Below, one piece after another: positions 27,452 through 36,000 of a stretch of 64,000 bases of DNA. This stretch comes from Hyphomonadaceae bacterium. Lineage in GTDB: Bacteria; Pseudomonadota; Alphaproteobacteria; Caulobacterales; Aquidulcibacteraceae. The notes below the pieces were generated by a model. It saw nothing but the letters and a program-made list of their open reading frames with translations. It did not search any database and was not told the DNA's origin. The stretch spans positions 1 through 64,000 of the forward strand of contig JADLHI010000449.1 in the NCBI GenBank assembly GCA_020848895.1, read 5' to 3'. A program made the translations under genes and the position numbers. How positions within the stretch are numbered: the stretch's first letter is position 1; every line of letters begins with the position of its first letter.

Positions 27452-27840
27452 GCGGCGCGTCCCGGCGCGGAGCGTGTAAGGTCGCTGCGAATGAGCGCCA
27501 AGAAGCTCTCAATGCAATCGATGCCCGAACGCCACTGGCCCGGCTCCAGATGTCTCGACCAACGCTGCCAAGTACGCCCCAGATGGCTTTCCGTCACTTG
27601 CGTGCAGGCTATCTGCTGGCCGTCGCTGCGCAGAACCGGCGGATCAAACCACCACATGTCGGGCGCGACATCGGGATAGCCGGCGCTTAGCCGCAGCAGC
27701 AGATCCGAGCGGCTCTGCGTGTAGCCCGGCGGCAACTGAAAGCCCGGCAGCAGCACGCAAATCATCCCCGCCTCCACGCTGACTTGGTGGGCGATCTTTC
27801 TGTCGGCGAGATAGGCCTGATCGAGCTGTGGCAGCGCCAT
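27448..27840 (-). CDS. E2-like (UBC fold) protein
   Basis: A 130-residue prokaryotic E2 family protein. The core (PGFQLPPGY, YPDVAPDMWWFDPPV) matches the UBC-fold sheet and the Pro-rich turn; the C-terminal WQRWSRHLEPGQWRSGIDC is the family's conserved helix region. Cys28, Cys79 (QQIACTQ) and Cys109 are candidates for the thioester cysteine; Cys79 follows the WFDPP segment as in E2s but this is not certain. It would receive the ubiquitin-like protein from the E1. ATG 27840 lies 7 bp after the ubiquitin-like gene, and its stop overlaps the E1 start. Confidence 0.88.
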   Translation of the reverse strand: MALPQLDQAYLADRKIAHQVSVEAGMICVLLPGFQLPPGYTQSRSDLLLRLSAGYPDVAPDMWWFDPPVLRSDGQQIACTQVTESHLGRTWQRWSRHLEPGQWRSGIDCIESFLALIRSDLTRSAPGRAA

Positions 27841-27847
27841 TGGGGAT

Positions 27848-28150
27848 TCAGACTCCGGCGCCCGGATTGATTTGCGCAGGCGCGGTGAAGAAGCGAAGGC
27901 CGTTTCGGATCTCGACCACGTCAGCGTCACCGATCTTGATGTCGGTGCCGCCCGGCACGACCTGCCAGAGATCGCGGTCAGGACCGATTGGCGTCGGCGG
28001 CACTTGGCGAAGCTGAGCGCCCGTCATCGAAGGGTCGGTGACCGCGTAATGAGCGCGGTCGATTTGAATCTGGAACTTGCGCGGCCCAGGTGGATCGCGG
28101 TCGGGGCGGCCCCGCTCATTGCCACGTTCGTCCTCGTCCCGGTCACTCAT
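27848..28150 (-). CDS. Ubiquitin-like (multiubiquitin-domain) protein
   Basis: A 100-residue protein with one beta-grasp domain at about residues 25-95. Landmarks are FQIQIDRAHYAVTDPSMTG, LWQVVPGGTDIKIGD and LRFFTAPAQINPG, all typical of the bacterial multi-ubiquitin family, here as a single copy. The N-terminal 24 residues are charged and probably flexible. The C-terminus reads INPG then AGV, so one to three residues must be removed to expose a terminal glycine, a job suited to the JAMM or ClpP-fold protein downstream. GGAGAG six bases before ATG 28150 sets the start. It leads the operon. Confidence 0.88.
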   Translation of the reverse strand: MSDRDEDERGNERGRPDRDPPGPRKFQIQIDRAHYAVTDPSMTGAQLRQVPPTPIGPDRDLWQVVPGGTDIKIGDADVVEIRNGLRFFTAPAQINPGAGV

Positions 28151-28227
28151 GAGGAACTCTCCATCGTGTTCATGGTTACTTGATACCATGCCACCACGGT
28201 TGTTGACAAGAGGGGCGCCAAGCTATA
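28151..28227. promoter_or_regulatory. Divergent promoter region of the two defence-like operons
   Basis: A 77-bp gap between the minus-strand ubiquitin-like operon and the plus-strand RHH operon. On the plus strand TTGACA (28203-28208) is followed after 15 bp by TATAAT (28224-28229), which overlaps ATG 28228. If that promoter is real the gene would start at a later ATG (28240 or 28258). AGAGGGG at 28209-28215 could alternatively be the ribosome site for ATG 28228. The RHH protein is a likely regulator of this site. Confidence 0.45.
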
Positions 28228-28449
28228 ATGATTTCAATCATGAAAGCCAGCAAAGCTATGACCATCCGGCTCTCGCCCGAGCAGGCCGACGCGCTGGAGA
28301 CCGTCGCCAATGTTGAGGATATGCCGGTCTCGGAGGTGATCCGGGCGGCGATCCACGACCATATCGAGCGCCGCAAATCTGATCCGGGCTTCCAGGACGG
28401 CCTCAAGGACCGGATCGAACGGGCTCGTAAATTGCTGCGTAAACCTTAA
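28228..28449 (+). CDS. Ribbon-helix-helix (CopG-type) DNA-binding protein
   Basis: A 73-residue protein: a beta strand (KAMTIRLSPEQADAL) and two helices (ETVANVEDMPVSEVIRAAIH) give the ribbon-helix-helix fold, followed by a charged tail. Such proteins repress their own operons. It starts the plus-strand operon that runs into the small basic protein and the TIR-like protein, and its promoter lies back to back with the ubiquitin-like operon, so it could control both. Confidence 0.85.
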   Translation: MISIMKASKAMTIRLSPEQADALETVANVEDMPVSEVIRAAIHDHIERRKSDPGFQDGLKDRIERARKLLRKP

Positions 28450-28460
28450 GTTCAACAACC

Positions 28461-28631
28461 ATGAAGCCGCTCAAGAAAACCCCGGCCCGCAAGGGTGACA
28501 AGGCTAGCCCCAACACCGTGCGCATCGGCGATGTCGACGTGACGGTGGCGACGCCTGCGGGCAAGCCTAAGAACCGCAGCGCGGCCGAAATCCGTGCGGC
28601 GGTGCGCGCGGCGGTGCAAGCTGCGAAGTGA
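28461..28631 (+). CDS. Small basic protein (56 aa) upstream of TIR-like gene
   Basis: A short reading frame: N-terminus MKPLKKTPARKGDKASPNTV, then VRIGDVDVTVATPAGKPKNR and a helical tail (SAAEIRAAVRAAVQAA). It begins 11 bp after the RHH gene and its TGA overlaps the next gene's GTG start (GTGA), which makes it a true coupled gene. Family not recognised; it may be a partner or inhibitor of the TIR-like protein. Confidence 0.7.
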   Translation: MKPLKKTPARKGDKASPNTVRIGDVDVTVATPAGKPKNRSAAEIRAAVRAAVQAAK

Positions 28632-29263
28632 GCCTGCCGCCGGTTTTCTTGAACTGCCCGTTTGACGAAGAGTACAAGCCGCTCTTCTCTGCGCTCGTCT
28701 TCACCTGCTTTGCCTGCGGTTTTCGACCGCGCTCGGCGCTTGAGGACAGCGGCAAAGGCGTCATGCGCTATGAGCGGCTCTGCAAACTGATCGAGGAATG
28801 CGACTTTGGCATCCATGATCTGTCGCGTACGGAGCCTAACAAAGACGGCCTGCCACGCTTCAACATGCCGTTTGAGCTTGGGCTCTTCCTAGGCGCACAG
28901 CGCTTCGGCGGACGAAGACAAAAGCGCAAGCAGACGCTGGTGATGGTCCGCTCCAAACATGTGCTCGGCAAATATCTCTCGGACCTTGCCGGCGTCGATC
29001 CGGTCGCGCACGAGGCCGACGCGCCCAAGCTCATCCGCTATGCACGCGACTATTTTGTGCGTGCGCTGGCTGAGGATGCGCGGATCGACGGGACGGAAGC
29101 GCCGCGGCTTCCGGGCGCCGCCGCCATCAACACGCGCTTCCAGGCGTTCCAACAGACTTTGCCCGATATCGCCAACGCCGGTGGCTTCGACATCGACGAA
29201 CTCGATCCGATCGAGGCCTATGTCGACTTCACCTTTGCGGTCGCGGACTTCTTGAAGGCGTAA
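28628..29263 (+). CDS. TIR/nucleotide-processing-like protein of defence islands
   Basis: A 211-residue protein of a family common in bacterial accessory islands. It opens with a Rossmann-like strand (VFLNCPFDEEYKPLF), then ECDFGIHDLSRTE and GLPRFNMPFELGLFLGA. The Asn79 and Glu83 pair in NMPFELG resembles the active-site glutamate region of TIR and nucleoside deoxyribosyltransferase folds, so NAD or nucleotide hydrolysis is inferred. GTG 28628 overlaps the upstream stop. The three-gene order (RHH, small basic, TIR-like) suggests a regulated toxic effector module. Confidence 0.75.
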   Translation: MSLPPVFLNCPFDEEYKPLFSALVFTCFACGFRPRSALEDSGKGVMRYERLCKLIEECDFGIHDLSRTEPNKDGLPRFNMPFELGLFLGAQRFGGRRQKRKQTLVMVRSKHVLGKYLSDLAGVDPVAHEADAPKLIRYARDYFVRALAEDARIDGTEAPRLPGAAAINTRFQAFQQTLPDIANAGGFDIDELDPIEAYVDFTFAVADFLKA

Positions 29264-29397
29264 GGGCCAACCGGCTCATGCAGGCGGAGCGTAAACAAAG
29301 GCCTCATGCGCAACCGGCACTAGCGAGTTCTGGCGCAAATTGACGCGCCGCCGCAACGGCCAGCCGCGCGGCTGCTGCGTTAGCGAAGGAGTTTCAG

Positions 29398-29565
29398 TCA
29401 ATCGCCCTGCTGGTCGTCGCCGTCGCGCTCTGCGCGACGCGCGCGGCGAGCAGCGGTCCATTGCGAGAACTCGGCAAATCCCACGATGCCGCCGAACAGC
29501 ACCAACCCGCCGAACAACCAAGTCCTCGGATCAAATGCGAACGCCATAAACGCTGAATCAGTCAT
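29398..29565 (-). CDS. Small single-pass membrane protein (55 aa)
   Basis: A short frame: one clear membrane helix (TWLFGGLVLFGGIVGFAEF) and a basic cytoplasmic tail (ARRARRAERDGDDQQGD). AGGG lies six bases before ATG 29565. The family is not recognised. Around it, 29264-29397 and 29566-29803 hold nothing I can name. Confidence 0.45.
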   Translation of the reverse strand: MTDSAFMAFAFDPRTWLFGGLVLFGGIVGFAEFSQWTAARRARRAERDGDDQQGD

Positions 29566-29803
29566 CATTGCCCTGCGGAGACACTGAGCCCCAGCTCAAA
29601 CTATAAGAGGCGATCAGCCCGCTCTCTCATAAAATTGGAAGAAGCTTCTCTGAACGGAGTGCGCAGCTACGGTGATCGCTTTGAACCCTCATGCCACTAG
29701 TTCTGCGTCGAACGTCTGTTCTCTCCCGCTTCATCTCCTGATCAAACAATCGGTTCTTGCCCCATTTTGGCCCCCCGCGTCCCGTGGCCCTGTTGCGGCC
29801 TCG

Positions 29804-30301
29804 CTACTGTCCTGCCTCAAGCTGCGGCAGCGTGCCAAAGCGCTTCGCGATGCCTGCTTCGATCTGCACAGTTGAAGTGGCGATGAACCGCGCGTCAGCA
29901 TCAATGCGCTGCAACAATATGGGCCAGGCCCCCGCTTCGCGGCTCACGACCTTCAACAAATAGTCTGCGCGCCCCACCAACTGGCGCGCCTCTATGACCT
30001 CGGGCGCTGCATCAAACGCTCGCTCAAGCACCTTGCGCTGCGCGCGGCCTTCCGGGGTGAGCACGATCTCACCCCAAAGCGTGACCCAGGAACCTAACTC
30101 GTGTTCATCGATGTCCACGACGTAGCGGCGGATGATCCCCTCCTTCTCAAGCCGGCGCACGCGCTGCAGGCACCCGCTAGGCGACAGGTTCACCTTGGCG
30201 GCGAGATCTTGGTTTTGAATGCGCGCATCGAGCAGCATCGCACGCAAGATGCGGCGGTCGATCGGATCGATCACCAGCCGGGGTTTGGGAAGGGGTCGCA
30301 A
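29804..30301 (-). CDS. Lrp/AsnC-family transcriptional regulator
   Basis: A 165-residue regulator: N-terminal helix-turn-helix (DRRILRAMLLDARIQNQDLA, then NLSPSGCLQRVRRLE) and a C-terminal RAM ligand domain (LVGRADYLLKVVS). The start is TTG 30301 or GTG 30274; neither has a strong ribosome site. A lux-box-like dyad lies 64 bp upstream of 30301, at nearly the same distance as the copy before luxI, so quorum control is possible. Lrp proteins respond to amino acids; targets are unknown. Confidence 0.88.
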   Translation of the reverse strand: MRPLPKPRLVIDPIDRRILRAMLLDARIQNQDLAAKVNLSPSGCLQRVRRLEKEGIIRRYVVDIDEHELGSWVTLWGEIVLTPEGRAQRKVLERAFDAAPEVIEARQLVGRADYLLKVVSREAGAWPILLQRIDADARFIATSTVQIEAGIAKRFGTLPQLEAGQ

Positions 30302-30364
30302 GAAAATCAGCCGTCGTTTCTGGTTTCAACGACACGATGGAACCGCGATCGCCCCGATCCGTCG

Positions 30365-30384
30365 ATAGACCTGATCAGACCTAT
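30365..30384. promoter_or_regulatory. Lux-box-like dyad upstream of Lrp gene
   Basis: ATAGACCTGATCAGACCTAT is an imperfect 20-bp dyad (8 of 10 half-site positions pair). Its right half, read on the minus strand, is ATAGGTCTGA, identical to the left half of the element upstream of luxI at 43093-43112. The two places share the 15-mer AATAGGTCTGATCAG. Confidence 0.55.
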
Positions 30385-30411
30385 TGCGAGCCGAAGGCAG
30401 GCCCCGCACAA

Positions 30412-30696
30412 TTAGGGCAGTGCGCCCTCCTCCAGCAGGATCAATCGGGTCTTTGCTACCAGGAGCGCAGCGTCATATCCAACGGCTTCCGCAATGAGGA
30501 CAACCTCGACAAAGTCCACCCGCCGCTGTGCCGCTTCAATTTTGGCGATAACCGATTGATTCCAGCCGAGCTGATCTGCAACGGCCTGCTGCTTCAAATC
30601 GCGGGCAAGGCGCTCATCGACGAGCAGCTTCACGAACCGCTTGTAAGCAGCATTATGCAAGGAGCCGAAGCTCGATTTGCCGGTTGCACGCGTCAC
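30412..30696 (-). CDS. XRE-family helix-turn-helix protein, copy A
   Basis: A 94-residue DNA-binding protein: LKQQAVADQLGWNQSVIAKIE is the helix-turn-helix, flanked by a helix KRFVKLLVDERL. GTG 30696 is chosen by alignment with the related protein at 31072-31359 (GSLHNAAYKRFVKLL against ASLHDESYQRLVELL). It is divergent from the hypothetical gene at 30749, with an inverted repeat between them. Proteins of this size are often autoregulators or antitoxin-like. Confidence 0.75.
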   Translation of the reverse strand: MTRATGKSSFGSLHNAAYKRFVKLLVDERLARDLKQQAVADQLGWNQSVIAKIEAAQRRVDFVEVVLIAEAVGYDAALLVAKTRLILLEEGALP

Positions 30697-30713
30697 TGAA
30701 GGACGCGATAAGG

Positions 30714-30738
30714 CGAAAATAGCATTATGCCATTTTCG
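30714..30738. promoter_or_regulatory. Inverted-repeat operator between divergent genes
   Basis: CGAAAATAGCA, a 3-bp TTA spacer, then TGCCATTTTCG: two 11-bp arms with one mismatch. The right arm and following bases recur upstream of the second XRE gene at 31390-31400. A binding site for one or both XRE proteins is inferred. Confidence 0.6.
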
Positions 30739-30748
30739 GCTTACCTGG

Positions 30749-31075
30749 ATGGACACAATGCGTGAACGAGATTCACATTGGAGCAGTCACACCTGGAAGC
30801 TCGTTGCGCGAGTCCGCGGCACGCGTAGAGGAGAGTTGGATCTCGCCTACGCTAACCAAGGCGAGGTTCGGCTTTTGATTAGGCTTTGCCCCAGCATCAC
30901 ACTGCGGCGACTGGAAGAAGCGCAGACTATGCTGCTCCAGGGCGACTTTGACTGGATCATCATGACGCCGGGGAAAATTTCCCATTGCAAGCTGCCAGAT
31001 GGCATCGAAGTGCTTGACGAATTGACACTGCGCCAGCGCGCACCCGATCTGCTGCCAAAAGAACTCTGCAACTAA
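30749..31075 (+). CDS. Hypothetical protein paired with XRE genes (108 aa)
   Basis: A small cytoplasmic protein (WKLVARVRGTRRGELDLAYA, RLEEAQTMLLQGDFDWIIMT) of no known family. ATG 30749 or 30758 may be the start. It lies between two related XRE genes and overlaps the end of the second by 4 bp tail to tail. The shared operator suggests a small regulated unit. Confidence 0.5.
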   Translation: MDTMRERDSHWSSHTWKLVARVRGTRRGELDLAYANQGEVRLLIRLCPSITLRRLEEAQTMLLQGDFDWIIMTPGKISHCKLPDGIEVLDELTLRQRAPDLLPKELCN

Positions 31076-31359
31076 CCGGACAACTCGCCCGCCGAAACCA
31101 TGGTGCGCCTCACCTCCTGCATAAACTTGATGGCGTCAAAGCCTACCACGTCGGCAATGCGCAACAGCTCCACAACGTCCATCCGCCGCTGCGCGGTCTC
31201 TATTTTTGCGATGATCGACTGATTCCAACCGAGCTCATCGGCGACGACTTGCTGGCTTTTCCCTGTCGCACGCCTGCGCTGCACCAGAAGCTCAACGAGC
31301 CGTTGGTAGGATTCGTCATGCAGAGACGCCACGCGCGTCTTTTTGCTTCGACGGGCCAT
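31072..31359 (-). CDS. XRE-family helix-turn-helix protein, copy B
   Basis: A 95-residue paralogue of the protein at 30412: GKSQQVVADELGWNQSIIAK is the helix-turn-helix and AQRRMDVVELLRIADVVGFD follows. The two share a similar C-terminal pattern and upstream DNA. It lies just upstream of the ECF sigma gene on the opposite strand, so it may repress the lasso uptake genes; this is inference. Confidence 0.8.
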   Translation of the reverse strand: MARRSKKTRVASLHDESYQRLVELLVQRRRATGKSQQVVADELGWNQSIIAKIETAQRRMDVVELLRIADVVGFDAIKFMQEVRRTMVSAGELSG

Positions 31360-31375
31360 TGTGCGGCCCGTAAGC

Positions 31376-31400
31376 CGATCTTAGGATAATGCCATTTTCG
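31376..31400. promoter_or_regulatory. Second copy of XRE operator half-site
   Basis: The right arm TGCCATTTTCG and following GCTT match the element at 30728-30742; the left arm (CGATCTTAGGA) is diverged. The spacing is the same 25 bp. It lies 16 bp upstream of the XRE copy B start and about 50 bp before the sigma factor gene. Confidence 0.5.
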
Positions 31401-31452
31401 GCTTGACGCAGCCTTCCTCAGCGCTGACGGCCGGCGTTGCCTGGAGAGGGTG

Positions 31453-31959
31453 ATGAGTTCGGCTCGTCTCTTAAGCGAAATGTTTGCTGCCGAGGCTCCT
31501 CGTCTTCGCCGCTTCTTGGAGCGCTGGTCGCCCAATCGCGCAGAGGACCTCACACAAGAGAGCTTTGCCCGCCTCTGCGCGAGCGACGTGGCGAACATCG
31601 AGTCGCCCCGCGCGTTCCTGTTCCAGACAGCAAGACGCTTGGCCATGAATGAAGCGCGCCACGAGCGCATCGCGCGTACGGAACTGGTGGCCGACCCGGA
31701 TGCGGCGGGCGCTATCTCTGCCGAGCCCTCGCCCGAGCGTCTGGCCGAGATCGCGGCTGACTCGGCGCGCCTGCACTCCGTGCTGGCCGAGCTTCCTGCC
31801 CACAAGCGCGAGGCGCTCCTTCTCTTCAAGCTTGACGGCTTCTCGCACAAGGAAATCGGCGCGCGTCTGGGCGTGTCTCCACGCACGGTCGAACGCTACA
31901 TCTTCGATGCTGTCACCCACTGCCACCTTGCCTTCAAGGCAAAGGCGGGCGAGGAGTGA
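31453..31959 (+). CDS. ECF RNA polymerase sigma factor (FecI-like)
   Basis: A 168-residue sigma factor: region 2 (RAEDLTQESFARLC, then SPRAFLFQTARRLAMNEARH) and region 4 (LPAHKREALLLFKLDGFSHK, IGARLGVSPRTVERYIF). ATG 31453 has GGAGAGG just upstream. It starts the FecI-FecR-receptor unit and would direct transcription of the receptor and the lasso isopeptidase when the signal arrives. Confidence 0.93.
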   Translation: MSSARLLSEMFAAEAPRLRRFLERWSPNRAEDLTQESFARLCASDVANIESPRAFLFQTARRLAMNEARHERIARTELVADPDAAGAISAEPSPERLAEIAADSARLHSVLAELPAHKREALLLFKLDGFSHKEIGARLGVSPRTVERYIFDAVTHCHLAFKAKAGEE

Positions 31960-32963
31960 ACCCAAACGGCGATCCTATGGGCGAGCGGTCGGATTTGAGC
32001 CAGGCGGAGGAAGAAGCGAGCCGCTGGCTCGTGCGCCTGGAATCCCCCGATGTCAGCCTCGACGACCACCGGCGCTTTCGCGTCTGGCTCGACGCTTCAC
32101 CCGAACACCGCACCGCTTATGAAGCGCTCAGCCGCACCTGGGACCGGCTCGACGCACTGAAGGGCGTGCCACGCGAACCTGAGCGCCGCGCTATAGGCCG
32201 GCGCACTTTGGCCATTGCAGGCTTGGGCGCGATCGCAGCAGTGTTCTCTGGATTTCTGATCCTGCGGGAAACCGCGACCGCGCCGCCCGACGCGATCTAC
32301 GCCACAGCCGCTGGCGAACGCGAAACCGTGCGCCTGGCCGACGGTTCCACCGTCGAACTCGACGCTGGCACCCGCATCGCCGTGCGCTTCGCCGCCGATC
32401 GTCGCGAGGTGCAATTGCAGTCGGGCGCGGCCCTCTTCGATGTCGCCCACGATGCGAACCGGCCCTTCACGGTCGAAACTGACTACGGCGCGGTGCGTGT
32501 GCATGGGACTTCGTTTCTGGTGAAGCTTGGCCCCGCCAACATGCGCGCCACCGTCATTGAAGGCGTTGTAGAGGGCCAAGCGCGCCGGCGCGGTCTCCTC
32601 TCTGGTCTTGCTCCGAACCCGGACGCTACGCCGGCAATTGCGCGCGCCAATCAAGAACTCACTTTCGAGTCTGCGAACGTAACCATCGCCGATATCGCGC
32701 CCCAGACCGCTCAGCGGCGCCTCGCCTGGCTCGATGGCATGCTCGCCTTTGACGGCGAGACGCTGGCCGAAGCCGCCGCCGAAGTCGAACGCCAGACCGG
32801 AACCCGCTTTGCCTTTGCTGATCCCGAAATCGGCGAGTTGCGCGTCGGCGGCTATATCGATGCGCGCGATAGCGCTGCCTTTATTCAGTTGCTGCGCGAC
32901 AGCTTAGACCTCGCCGCCGATCCCGGCGCTGACGGCGTCATCGTTCTGCGCCGCGCAAGCTGA
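31956..32963 (+). CDS. FecR-family anti-sigma/sensor protein
   Basis: A 335-residue inner-membrane protein. The N-terminal DUF4880 domain (SRWLVRLESPDVSLDDHRRF) holds the sigma factor; a membrane helix follows (RRTLAIAGLGAIAAVFSGFL); the periplasmic FecR domain follows (ETVRLADGSTVELDAGT, VHGTSFLVKL), ending in an STN-like segment that contacts the receptor. The GTG 31956 overlaps the sigma stop; ATG 31977 is an alternative start. Confidence 0.92.
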   Translation: MNPNGDPMGERSDLSQAEEEASRWLVRLESPDVSLDDHRRFRVWLDASPEHRTAYEALSRTWDRLDALKGVPREPERRAIGRRTLAIAGLGAIAAVFSGFLILRETATAPPDAIYATAAGERETVRLADGSTVELDAGTRIAVRFAADRREVQLQSGAALFDVAHDANRPFTVETDYGAVRVHGTSFLVKLGPANMRATVIEGVVEGQARRRGLLSGLAPNPDATPAIARANQELTFESANVTIADIAPQTAQRRLAWLDGMLAFDGETLAEAAAEVERQTGTRFAFADPEIGELRVGGYIDARDSAAFIQLLRDSLDLAADPGADGVIVLRRAS

Positions 32964-32976
32964 ATAAAAGAAGCAT

Positions 32977-32995
32977 CCCGCGCTGCGGGGTTTTT
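32977..32995 (+). terminator. Hairpin with U-tract between fecR and receptor gene
   Basis: CCCGC-GCT-GCGGG followed by GTTTTT, 13 bp after the fecR stop. A short stem, so probably a partial terminator that lowers receptor transcription from the sigma promoter, or separates it. Confidence 0.6.
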
Positions 32996-33058
32996 CCACC
33001 TGAAGTGTCTTCCGCACAAGGACCGCCCGGCAGAGGCGGCGTTTGTGGGGGAAGACGT

Positions 33059-36000
33059 ATGAAATCCAAAGTTCGCGCGGGCACGCCGAGAAATAGTCGG
33101 GGCGCCTCGCTGCGCGTCCTGGCCGCTGCGCTTGCGGCCGCAAGTGGCGCATGGAGCCACGCGCGGGCGCAAGAGCCGCCGCAACAGATCGCGGACACGC
33201 GTTTGTCGTTCGACATTCCAGCGCAACCGTTGTCGTCCGCACTTTCGGAATTCGCGCGTCAATCTGGCATGCGCGTGCTTTTCGCTTATGACGATCTCAA
33301 CGGCGCACAAGCGCCGGCGCTACGCGGCGCATTCACGCGCGAGGACGCGCTGACGCACCTTCTCACCGGGTCCGGGTTTGCTGGCCGCATCGACAATGCC
33401 GGCGTCGTGCGCTTGGAGCAACGCGCCCGCCCCCAGCCGATCGGCGCCGAGGCGCCGATCCAAACCGCTGATCAACCTCAACCAGACAGCGTCCAGCAAG
33501 CGCGCGAACGCGCGAGTGAGGACACCGCCGATGACGCCGCTGACGACGAGGAGATCATAGTCACTGGAACACGCATTCGCGGCGCCGTGCCCGCGGGATC
33601 GAACCTCTTCACGCTGGATCGTGAAAGCATTGAGGAAACTGGGCGTTCGACCGTCGCCGATGTTGTCGCCACGCTGCCGCAGAACTTCCCTGGTTCACAA
33701 GGCGAAGCGACACAGCTCGGCGCATCCGACTCGCGGCGCAATGTCAGCTTTGGCTCGACCGTTGATTTGCGCGGCCTGGGTTCGGACGCGACGCTGACAT
33801 TGGTCAATGGCCGCCGCCTCGCCCCTGCTGGCTTCGGCAATTTCGTCGATGTGAGCGCGATTCCCGTCTCCGCAGTGCAGCGAGTCGAGATACTGGCGGA
33901 CGGCGCATCCGCCACGTACGGCGCCGATGCGGTCGCCGGCGTCGTCAACATCATTCTGCGCGACGATTTCGAAGGCGCTGAGACGGCTCTGCGCTATGGC
34001 GGCGCCACGCAAGGCGGAGCCGAGGACATCGGCGTCGCGCAATTGCTCGGCGCATCGTGGCGCGGCGGTTCGATCATGGCAGGCTACGAGTACCGCCACC
34101 GCAGCGACCTTTTGGCTGCCGAACGCTGGTTTACGTCCGATTCCGACCTGCGGCCCTGGGGCGGCACGAACTTCTCGGGCACATCGTCCAATCCGGGCAA
34201 CATTACGCGCATCGGCGCAACTAATGTCGTGTTGGCCATACCCGAGGGTCAGGACGGCACCTCGTTGTCGCAAGCTGATCTCCTGGTCGGCGTGCGCAAC
34301 TTTCAGAACAGCACCGAAGGCCAATCCCTTTTGCCCGATCAGGAGAGCCACTCGGCGTTCGCCGCGGCGCGTCAGGAGTTCGGACAGCTCACTCTGACCG
34401 CTGAACTCTTGGCTAGCGAGCGCACCGCATTCGCTTATTCACGTCAGCTCAACGCCAATCTCGCCGTGCCGGAGACCAATTACTATCGTCAGCTCAATGG
34501 TCTCTTTCCGGGTCAAGGCAACCTCGTCATCGCCTATAATCTCGACGCCGACCTCGGACCCACCTGGTACGACACGCGGGCGCGTGCTCTGAGCTCTGTG
34601 CTCGGCGCGCAGTACGAATTACCGCGCGATTGGCAGATCGAAGCCAATTTCGGTTACGCGCAGCACGCCGACGACAGCGTCCAGGGAAACATCTACGATT
34701 CCGGCAGGCTGAATGCGGCGCTCGCCAGCTCCAATATCGCAACCGCGTTTAACCCGTTTGCCGATGGCTCCAATAGCGCCCCGGGCGTTCTCGACGGCAT
34801 CACCTACGAATCGCTCAACGGCAGCCGCACGGACATAACGACGTTCGCCGTGCGCGCCGATGGTCCGCTTTGGACGCTGTGGGGCGGCGCCCTACGCGCT
34901 GCAATCGGCGCCGAGCGGCGGCGTGAGACTTTCGAGTATTATAGCCGCCAGCGCCGTCCGGGCGGTGTAACGAGCACTGCGCCATTCTTACCAGGGGATC
35001 GGACCACGGACGCAGTGTTCGCCGAGCTTTTCGCGCCCATCATTGGCGCCGAAAATAACGTGCCTCTCGTACATGATCTCACGCTTTCGCTTTCACTGCG
35101 TCACGAGGCGCCCAGCGATTTCGCGGCGAGCACGGTGCCAAAGTTTGGCGTGCGCTGGTCTTGGTCGGAAGATTTCGCGTTGCGTGCGACTTGGGGCGAA
35201 AGCTTCAAGGCCCCGCAATTTCAGCAAATGCTTGGCAGCACTGTGGGCACGCTCTCGACGGCGACCCCAACGCAAGATCCGTTCGCGACGAATGGCTCCA
35301 CGGGCGTGCTGCTCCTGGGTGGATCGAACCGCAATCTCGAACCCGAGCAAGCCACAACTTGGACGGCTGGTTTCGACTACAATCCGTCCTGGCTCACCGG
35401 CTTCGAATTGAGTGCGACCTATTTTGACATCAACTTCGAGGATCGCATCGGCAACGCCGGCAGTGTGCTGGCAGCGTTGGCGAATCCGGCAGGATTTGAA
35501 GGCGTCTTTATCCGCAATCCGACAGCCGATCAGATCGCCACTTATCTCATCTACGCCAATCAGGTTGTCGGTACGATGCCGGTCGATGGCATCGAGGTCA
35601 TCTGGGACGGCCGGCTGGTCAATCTGGCGACACAGCGCACGCGCGGGATCGACTTTAATGCATCCTACGCGCACGACACCGCGTTTGGCCAATTGCGCTG
35701 GTTCGCCAACGCCTCGTACCTGCTCCAGCACGAACGGCGCGCAACGCCAGCCGCCGCGCCGCTCGATCTGCGCGACACGATCTTTAACCCGGTCGATCTG
35801 CGTGGCCGCGCCGGAGTGTCGTGGAGCAGCGAGGGCTGGTCTGCGCTCGCAGCCGTCAACTACGTGGACGGCTACCGCGACAATATCAGCACGCCTAATC
35901 GCGAAATCGACAAGTGGATCACGTGGGACGCGCGGCTGGCGCACACGTGGCGCGAGGACAGTGAGCCTGGACTGCAGATCGCACTCAATGTGCAGAACCT

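Noticed and set aside
24772..28150. Sulfur-carrier (ThiS/MoaD) or cofactor pathway for the ThiF-like gene
   Set aside because: The E2-like protein, JAMM domain and multi-ubiquitin type protein fit a conjugation system; no thiazole or molybdopterin genes are near.
29672..29875. Plus-strand 67-residue frame near the Lrp gene
   Set aside because: Overlaps the 3' end of the Lrp gene on the other strand and lacks a ribosome site.
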